Below are positions 6,066 to 10,440 of a stretch of 10,440 nucleotides of DNA, piece after piece. The stretch is from Desulfobacteraceae bacterium (GTDB taxonomy: Bacteria; Desulfobacterota; Desulfobacteria; Desulfobacterales; Desulfosalsimonadaceae). The position numbers and the translations under genes were made by a program. The stretch covers positions 1 to 10,440 of the forward strand of contig PUOB01000023.1 of assembly GCA_003551985.1 (NCBI GenBank), written 5' to 3'. Within the stretch, counting starts at the first letter, position 1. Each line of letters begins with the position of its first letter. The notes below the pieces were generated by a model that did no database searches, was not told where the DNA came from, and was given only the letters and a program-made list of their open reading frames with translations.

Positions 6066-7301
6066 TTACACAAAAAATTCAATCGTTTTGAAAAGAATCA
6101 TGGATGTCAGTGCCGCTGCCGGAACAGTCAGTATCCAGTATATCATAATTTTAAAAACAATGGCGAAATTAACGGCTTCTACACCGCGGGCAAGACCGAC
6201 CCCCATCACCCCGCCCACGGCGGCATGCGTGGTCGATACCGGCAATCCGAGCTTGGACGCCATGAGAACCGTTGTCGCAGCGGCAAAATCAACCGAATAG
6301 CCGCGTGTATTGGTCAAGTGGGTAATACGTGACCCCACGGTCCGAATTACCCTGGCCCCGCCCATGGCAATACCGACGGAAATGCCCGCCCCGCCGAAAA
6401 GCAGCAGGTAAAACGGCACGGGAAGCTCGGCACCAACCGCTCCCGTGCGGGTCAGGAAATAAATCAGGGCCAGAGGGCCGATGGCGTTTGCCACATCATT
6501 GGCGCCCAAAGCCAGCGCCACGTAGCAGGATGTCCCGACCTGTATGGTACGGAATATCAACTCCGGCTCCTTTTGTTCGCCCCTTCTCGCAAAGAGGCGC
6601 GCCAGTAAATTTCGCCCGCCGAAACCGCCCGCAATACCAATAACGCCGGCTACCAGCATGGCGGTTATATCTCCCACGGCCATGGCAGTTCCAAGAGGCG
6701 TTTTAAACAGAAACGACATGACCACCACGAATATGGCAACCCCGATAAACAGGGGAGACAGCTTGAGAGCAGCGCTGAATGAATCGTTTTGCGTGAGTAC
6801 GAACCGAACGATAATCTTAAACATGATAAAACCGATTGTCATACTGAAAACCGGCGAGATAACCCAGCTGCCGACAACGGCTCCCATTACCTCCCAATTG
6901 ATCACTCCGAAGCCGCCCGTGACGATCCCGAATCCGATCATTGCCCCCACAACGGAATGGGTGGTGGAAACCGGCAGCGACTTCCACGTGGCGAAAGAGA
7001 CCCACAAGGAGGCCGCCATCAGGGCGGAAAAGGCCCCCATCAGGGCAATCTGAGGATCATCCAGAACCTCGGGAGAGATAATGCCGCCCCGAATCGTCTC
7101 TGTTACATGGCCGCCGATAAAAATGGCGCCGACAATGACCAGTATGCCCGCTATGAATATGGCCTGCCGTTGCGTAATGGCCTTGGCCCCGACTGCCGAG
7201 GCCATGGAATTGGCGACGTCGTTTGCACCAATGTTCCAGGCCATGTGAAAGCCAAGAATAAACCCCAATCCCAGTATGACATATTCCATCGGCATAAGCA
7301 T
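6066..7301 (-). CDS. PiT family inorganic phosphate permease
   Basis: An integral inner-membrane transporter (about 411 residues) that takes up phosphate, usually as a metal-phosphate complex with protons or sodium. The internally duplicated PiT signature is clear: GANDVANSMASAVGAKAIT in the N-terminal half and GANDVANAIGPLALIYF in the C-terminal half. Each is followed by a matching PVSTTH motif (SLPVSTTHSVVGAMIGFG and GLPVSTTHAAVGGVMGVG). About ten hydrophobic segments are visible, with a more polar central loop (ARRGEQKEPE). The start is uncertain. ATG 7299-7301 is used here; in-frame ATGs also occur at 7293-7295 and 7287-7289 (MEYVILGLGF), and a TTG with AGG upstream at 7320-7322. None has a strong ribosome site, and a 15-base tandem duplication lies across the region. 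It is the first gene of a pair with the DUF47 gene. No Pho box was recognised upstream. Confidence 0.93.
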   Translation of the reverse strand: MLMPMEYVILGLGFILGFHMAWNIGANDVANSMASAVGAKAITQRQAIFIAGILVIVGAIFIGGHVTETIRGGIISPEVLDDPQIALMGAFSALMAASLWVSFATWKSLPVSTTHSVVGAMIGFGIVTGGFGVINWEVMGAVVGSWVISPVFSMTIGFIMFKIIVRFVLTQNDSFSAALKLSPLFIGVAIFVVVMSFLFKTPLGTAMAVGDITAMLVAGVIGIAGGFGGRNLLARLFARRGEQKEPELIFRTIQVGTSCYVALALGANDVANAIGPLALIYFLTRTGAVGAELPVPFYLLLFGGAGISVGIAMGGARVIRTVGSRITHLTNTRGYSVDFAAATTVLMASKLGLPVSTTHAAVGGVMGVGLARGVEAVNFAIVFKIMIYWILTVPAAALTSMILFKTIEFFV

Positions 7302-7306
7302 TACCC

Positions 7307-7333
7307 ATGGTACCTGATCCAATGGTACCTGAT
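7307..7333. repeat. Short tandem repeat (12 bp, period 15) at the permease start
   Basis: ATGGTACCTGAT at 7307-7318 is repeated exactly at 7322-7333. It covers the possible TTG start and ribosome-site region of the permease, so it duplicates the AGGTACCAT sequence in front of two alternative start codons on the minus strand. Confidence 0.85.
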
Positions 7334-7356
7334 AAGGAGAAACCTCAAAAAGCGGC

Positions 7357-7380
7357 TGAAGATTGCCTTGAAGATTGCCT
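7357..7380. repeat. Perfect tandem repeat (two 12-bp units)
   Basis: TGAAGATTGCCT occurs twice head to tail (7357-7368 and 7369-7380), followed by TTGC. It is non-coding, upstream of the permease. It looks like a slippage or local duplication product; no regulatory role is evident. Confidence 0.85.
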
Positions 7381-7474
7381 TGCAGCGCCGCAGCCTTTTT
7401 CCGGCAACCCGTCTCATTTTGAAATGCTCAATAACACAGTGGCTGTATTCCCGCAAGCAATAATATAGTTCGCC

Positions 7475-7503
7475 TTGACTCGGAACAGTGGAGGTATTAA
7501 ATT
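7475..7503 (+). promoter_or_regulatory. Candidate promoter for the M16 protease gene
   Basis: TTGACT (7475-7480) matches five of six -35 positions and is followed after 17 bases by TAAATT (7498-7503), four of six -10 positions. Initiation near 7510 would leave a leader of about 100 bases containing an inverted repeat. Confidence 0.45.
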
Positions 7504-7610
7504 TACTTTCTATTATCCGGTATGGACCTTGCTGCCCGGATGCAACCAAGCTACCCGGCTGTGCAGCGGGGTTGCTTAAAATATTAACAACGCATTGAAA
7601 TGGCATCAAC

Positions 7611-10440
7611 ATGATAAACTCGATAAAACGTTTGAGCTGTATTCTTTTCACCGTCGCCCTGCTTTTCCCGGTCCCCCTCCTTTCAGCGGAAAAAGCCCAC
7701 GCCGCCGGTATTCTGCCGGCGGTTGCCAGCGATTCCGGAAAGGAGCGGCCGGACGTGCAATGGCCGCACGACGGCTCGGATCTGGACCCATCACCGGAAA
7801 TTCTATTCGGCACCCTTGACAATGGCCTTCGCTACGTACTCAAGGAAAATGAACATCCCGAAGACCGGGTTTCCATGCACCTCAATGTTCATGTCGGGTC
7901 ATTTCACGAAGATGACGACGAGCGCGGCATCGCTCACTACCTGGAACACATGCTGTTTCTGGGAACCGAAAATTTCGACCCGGGTGAGCTGGTTAAATAT
8001 TTCCAGAGAATCGGCATGAAATTCGGGCCGGATGTCAACGCGCAAACGGGCTTTTACAATACCATATACCATATCGACCTTCCCGAGGGAGACCGGGACC
8101 ACCTTTCCGAGGGGCTGCTTGTACTGAGCGATTATGCGGCGGGAGGGCTCATACCCGAAGAACAGGTCGACAGCGAAAGGTCCGTCATCCTGGCGGAAAA
8201 AAGAACCCGGGATTCGCCCGCATACCGCACATTCAAGGAAACCCTGAAATTTGAGGCGCCGGGCACGCGCATTACCGAACGGCTTCCCATCGGCACCCGG
8301 GAGGTTATAGAAGGGGCGGACCGGGATCTCATAAAAAATTTTTACGATACATGGTACCGGCCTGAAAACCTGGTTGTCGTCATGGTCGGCGACTTTGATG
8401 CCGAAACCGCTGAAACATTGATAGAAGAACGGTTCGCGGGTATCACGGCGCAGACGGATGAAAAGCCCCGGCCGGATTTCGGTGATTTTGCGCACGAGGG
8501 GGTCAGGCCCTTTTACCACCATGAACCGGAAAGCGGCAGTACGCGGGTGTCAATCGGGGTCGTCAAAAGAAAAGACCAGCCCGAAGACAGCTTCGAATAC
8601 CGGAAAAACCGGGTGCTGGCGCAGATGGCCAACCAGGCGGTCAACCACCGCATCAACAACATTCTGAATGCCCCGGATGCCCCTTTTACAAGCGCCAGAA
8701 GCGGGTCGGGATATTATTTCAAACATGTCCGGGCGGCTGAAATACGCGCGACATGCGAGCCGGAAAAATGGGACCAAACCCTCGGCGTGCTTGAAAAAAC
8801 CCTGAGAAAGGCCCTGGCGCACGGCTTTACAGAGGCGGAAACAACCCGTGTTAAAAGAGAGTTTACGGCAAAACTGGAGCGGGATGCAAGGGCTGCGCCC
8901 ACGCGGGAAAGCAAACGCATCGCCCGCCAGTTTCTAAGTGAACTGAACACCGACCGCGTGCTGCTCCTGGCAGAGGAGAAGCGTGACCTTTTCAAGCCGG
9001 TAATAGACGGCGTAACCCCTGAAAAACTGAACGACGCCTTCAGGGATGCCTGGGCCTCGGACCACAGGCTTTTGCAGGTTACCGGAAACGCGGAAATCGC
9101 AGAGGGGAATCCGTCGCCGGAAGATCAAATATTGTCCGTCTATAAAGAAAGCCAAACCATCGACGTGGAAAAACCCCCGGAAGATGACCACGTATCCTTT
9201 CCCTACCTGGACGAACCGGATAAACCGGGCAACATAAAAGAAAAAGAACACATCGAGGACCAGGATATAACCCGCGTTGTTTTTGAAAACGGCACAACCC
9301 TTTTTGTCAAACAAACCGATTTCAAGGCGGACGAGGTGCTGGCATCGCTGCGCTTCGGGGAAGGCAGGCGTGCCGAGCCGGCGGACCAGGAAGGGCTTTC
9401 GCGGATATCTCAGCGGACCGTCAACCTGGGAGGACTCGGGACCCTGGACCGGGAGGCGCTTCGCAGCGCCCTTGCCGGCACCAGCACCAGCGTATCGTTT
9501 TCCGTGGCAAGCGACGCATTTTTGTTTTCCGGGACATCGGTCACGGACGAGACCCAACTGCTGTTTGAGCTCCTTTATGCCCACCTGAAAGACCCCGGCT
9601 ACCGTGAATCCGCCCGCGAAAGGGCCATCCGGCAGTTCGAGCGGGAGTACGCGTCGCTGGCCTATTCCATCGAGGGGGGCTTCCAGCTCAAGGGGAGGCG
9701 TTTCCTGGCGGACGGCGACACCCGCTTCGGACTGCCGGATTTTGACGCGCTTGTCGGAAACGAATTAACGGCTATTGAAGCCTGGATCGAGGAAGCCAAA
9801 CAATCTCATCCCTTGGAAATCGCCGTAGTGGGGGATATCGATTCCGAAACGGTAATCGAACTGGCCGCGCGCTTTTTCGGTAATTTCCCGGACAAAAAGG
9901 ACGTGGGGCCGGAATCCCGGCCGGAAAGCGCCATGGAGAAAAAAGACCGCTTTCCCGTTTTCCCGGAAAACGGACGGCTGGCGCACGAAGTGCCCACCCG
10001 GATGGAAAGGGCGCTCCTGGTCGTGGCCTATCCCGCAACCGACCGGTATGATATTGAAAAAACGAGGCGGCTGTCCATACTTTCGGAGATTTTTTCAGAC
10101 CGTATACGCATCAGAATCCGCGACGATTTAGGGGCCTCATACAGCCAGGGGGCGTTCAGCAGTTTGAGCCGCACCTATAAAGGATACGGCTATTTAGCCG
10201 CCCAGGCGTCCCTCGATCCGGCCGACACTGAAAAGATAAAACGTGAAATCAAAAAGATTGCAGACGATCTACGCGAAAACGGGATTACTGAAGACGAGCT
10301 TGAACGGGCCGTCAAACCAGTCCTTGCCGGCATAACCAACCAGGTGAAGACCAACCGGTACTGGTTGAACACGGTTTTAAAGGGCGCCTCGCGGCATCCG
10401 CCCCAGATTGACTGGAGCCGGACGATATTCATTGACCATG
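7611..10440 (+). CDS. Secreted M16 family zinc metalloprotease, PqqL-like (3' end outside window)
   Basis: A two-lobed insulinase-type protease, open from the ATG at 7611 to the right edge (943 codons plus one base, no stop). The E. coli homologue PqqL has about 931 residues, so little should be missing. Residues 1-32 are a signal peptide (MINSIKRLSCILFTVALLFP, cleavage near HAA), so it acts in the periplasm or outer envelope. The mature start WPHDGSDLDPSP and FGTLDNGLRYVLKEN are PqqL-like. The inverted zinc motif HYLEH is at 109-113 (His109, Glu112, His113), followed by FLGTENF, and the third ligand is likely Glu189 in VDSER. The second half begins with NGTTLFVKQTDFKADE at about 561. A C-terminal IRIRDDLGASYSQGAF block at about residue 840 is the usual substrate-binding R/Y region of the inactive lobe. 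Its substrate is unknown. The ATG has no strong ribosome site. The gene diverges from the permease. It is not a pqq cluster gene here. Confidence 0.93.
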   Translation, partial: MINSIKRLSCILFTVALLFPVPLLSAEKAHAAGILPAVASDSGKERPDVQWPHDGSDLDPSPEILFGTLDNGLRYVLKENEHPEDRVSMHLNVHVGSFHEDDDERGIAHYLEHMLFLGTENFDPGELVKYFQRIGMKFGPDVNAQTGFYNTIYHIDLPEGDRDHLSEGLLVLSDYAAGGLIPEEQVDSERSVILAEKRTRDSPAYRTFKETLKFEAPGTRITERLPIGTREVIEGADRDLIKNFYDTWYRPENLVVVMVGDFDAETAETLIEERFAGITAQTDEKPRPDFGDFAHEGVRPFYHHEPESGSTRVSIGVVKRKDQPEDSFEYRKNRVLAQMANQAVNHRINNILNAPDAPFTSARSGSGYYFKHVRAAEIRATCEPEKWDQTLGVLEKTLRKALAHGFTEAETTRVKREFTAKLERDARAAPTRESKRIARQFLSELNTDRVLLLAEEKRDLFKPVIDGVTPEKLNDAFRDAWASDHRLLQVTGNAEIAEGNPSPEDQILSVYKESQTIDVEKPPEDDHVSFPYLDEPDKPGNIKEKEHIEDQDITRVVFENGTTLFVKQTDFKADEVLASLRFGEGRRAEPADQEGLSRISQRTVNLGGLGTLDREALRSALAGTSTSVSFSVASDAFLFSGTSVTDETQLLFELLYAHLKDPGYRESARERAIRQFEREYASLAYSIEGGFQLKGRRFLADGDTRFGLPDFDALVGNELTAIEAWIEEAKQSHPLEIAVVGDIDSETVIELAARFFGNFPDKKDVGPESRPESAMEKKDRFPVFPENGRLAHEVPTRMERALLVVAYPATDRYDIEKTRRLSILSEIFSDRIRIRIRDDLGASYSQGAFSSLSRTYKGYGYLAAQASLDPADTEKIKREIKKIADDLRENGITEDELERAVKPVLAGITNQVKTNRYWLNTVLKGASRHPPQIDWSRTIFIDH

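Larger units (their letters stand above)
7302..7610. other. Divergent intergenic region between the PiT and M16 protease genes
   Basis: About 309 bases with no credible gene; reading frames crossing it are shadows. It holds two short tandem repeats near the permease start (7307-7333 and 7357-7380), a candidate rightward promoter (7475-7503), and a nested inverted repeat in the protease leader (GCAACC 7542-7547 with GGTTGC 7570-7575). I could not find a convincing leftward promoter for the permease; minus-strand TATATT (7462-7467) and GATAAT (7512-7517) lack good -35 partners. Confidence 0.7.

Noticed and set aside
6789..7463. A + strand frame of 224 codons opposite the PiT permease
   Set aside because: It is antisense to the PVSTTH and GANDVAN signature regions. 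Its product is rich in N, D, H and G, as expected from the complement of membrane-segment codons.
7301..7822. A minus-strand frame of 173 codons across the intergenic region and the start of the M16 protease gene
   Set aside because: It overlaps the signal peptide and N-terminus of the clear M16 protease gene and the divergent promoter region. Its composition is low-complexity basic, with no recognisable motif.

Overview
The window is 10.4 kb of bacterial chromosome with ordinary housekeeping and envelope gene content. It is moderately GC-rich, uses sigma70-type promoters, and carries a genome-encoded CCA on its tRNA. Gene content points to a Gram-negative: a periplasmic PpiD-type foldase, an L,D-transpeptidase-fold protein, a DUF374 acyltransferase, a secreted PqqL-like M16 protease and a PAS-type hybrid histidine kinase. 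The style resembles Desulfobacterota (former Deltaproteobacteria), but that is inference by eye and not a search result. No IS element, CRISPR array, phage gene or defence cassette is visible.

Layout, left to right. (1) 1-1127, +: the 3' part of a hybrid histidine kinase with a fused receiver domain; its 5' end lies outside the window. (2) 1152-1939, -: a two-gene unit, a small unknown protein of 88 residues whose stop overlaps the start of a secreted YkuD-fold protein. A candidate promoter with an unusual palindromic spacer lies upstream. (3) 2092-2858, +: a clean promoter, a DUF374 lysophospholipid-acyltransferase-like gene, and a hairpin terminator shared with the tRNA gene that follows on the other strand. 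(4) 2868-2986, -: tRNA-Ala(GGC) with its own promoter. (5) 3057-5327, +: promoter, a ppiD-like foldase gene, and a small zinc-ribbon membrane protein 19 bases downstream. (6) 5352-7301, -: a low-affinity phosphate transport pair, a PiT-family permease followed by a DUF47 (PhoU-like) protein. (7) 7475 to the right edge, +: a long secreted M16 (insulinase/PqqL-like) zinc protease running off the window after 943 codons.

How the genes relate. The PiT permease and DUF47 protein form a known functional pair for phosphate uptake. The PpiD-like chaperone, the YkuD-fold protein, the acyltransferase and the M16 protease all act on or in the envelope, but they lie in separate transcription units, so no single pathway is implied.

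Nothing in the window amounts to a clearly new system. The points most worth a second look are the intact parvulin active site in the PpiD homologue, the PpiD/zinc-ribbon and small-protein/YkuD pairs, the MerR-like promoter geometry at about 1983-2013, and three short tandem duplications at gene boundaries.
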